Origin: Cadophora sp. MPI-SDFR-AT-0126
Lineage: Eukaryota; Ascomycota; Leotiomycetes; Helotiales; Ploettnerulaceae
DNA: 64,000 nucleotides
Reading direction: 5' to 3'
Assembly (NCBI GenBank): GCA_020747065.1
Contig: JAGMVK010000003.1
Span: 744,001-808,000, forward strand
Shown: positions 63,783 to 64,000 of the stretch, piece after piece
Numbering within the stretch: the first letter of the stretch is position 1
How the letters are laid out: every line of letters begins with the position of its first letter
Program-made: the position numbers and the translations under genes
Notes under the pieces: generated by a model
The model's database searches: none
The model's input: only the letters and a program-made list of their open reading frames with translations
What the model was told of the DNA's origin: nothing

Positions 63783-64000
63783 ATGGGTCTTCTTCCTCTC
63801 TTCATTCAGCCTTTTCGAAGACTAAGACTCCCACCATCAGAGTCTTTTTCATCTCAAACAGTCTTGATTACTGGAGCAAACTCTGGCTTGGGCCTCGAAA
63901 CCGCCAGACATGTAGTCAATCTTGGAGCTTCGAAAGTCATTCTTGGCGTTCGGACACTTGCGAAAGGCGAAGCAGCAAAGATTGACATCGAAGCGACAAC
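63783..64000 (+). CDS. Short-chain dehydrogenase, 5' part (cut by window end)
   Basis: Open from ATG 63783 to the last base without a stop, 72 codons. After a short leader ('MGLLPLFIQPFRRLRLP') comes the Rossmann start 'TVLITGANSGLGLETARHVV', then 'KVILGVRTLAKGEAA', with an Arg after the second strand that suggests NADPH use, as in fungal retinol-dehydrogenase-like SDRs. The active site lies beyond the window. It is divergent from the kinase gene. Confidence 0.85.
   Translation, partial: MGLLPLFIQPFRRLRLPPSESFSSQTVLITGANSGLGLETARHVVNLGASKVILGVRTLAKGEAAKIDIEAT

Overview
This 64 kb window is nuclear DNA of a filamentous ascomycete (Pezizomycotina). Genes are split by short introns, mostly 45-110 nt and GT-AG. 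The families are typically fungal: a fungal-specific transcription factor, an adenylate-forming reductase, a 2EXR protein, a seven-helix rhodopsin-domain protein of the SAT4/PTH11 type and a velvet factor. A leotiomycete (Helotiales-like) origin is my guess only. No tRNA, rRNA, transposase, viral gene or CRISPR array was recognised.

Layout. 1-11.8 kb: a possible small secondary-metabolism block, with the 3' part of a transcription factor, a dihydroxyacetone kinase, a divergently transcribed A-T-R adenylate-forming reductase (1052 aa), an allantoate-permease-type MFS transporter and an SDR dehydrogenase. 13.1-31.3 kb: dispersed genes, namely a SET-domain protein, an orphan four-helix membrane protein, an acidic orphan protein, an arylamine N-acetyltransferase, a SAM methyltransferase, a 2EXR protein, a rhodopsin-domain membrane protein and a secreted 900-residue enzyme-like protein. 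31.3-35.0 kb is gene-poor.

35.0-43.0 kb: a catabolic block. A PTS2-bearing 3-ketoacyl-CoA thiolase and a PTS1-bearing acyl-CoA synthetase are transcribed divergently from one 612-bp region. They are followed by a decayed intradiol-dioxygenase-like gene and an epoxide hydrolase. 43.0-50.5 kb holds no recognisable gene and lies upstream of a velvet-domain regulator. The rest holds CTP synthase, a large HEAT-repeat protein, a divergent protein kinase and, cut by the window end, a second SDR.

Three things stand out. CTP synthase intron 3 appears to be a U2-type AT-AC intron (52923-52979). Many exons switch abruptly from C-rich to G-rich coding strand. The dihydroxyacetone kinase and the A-T-R reductase form a divergent pair inside a cluster-like block. 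For most spliced genes I joined exons by hand and checked that the total length is a whole number of codons; these models are predictions without transcript support.
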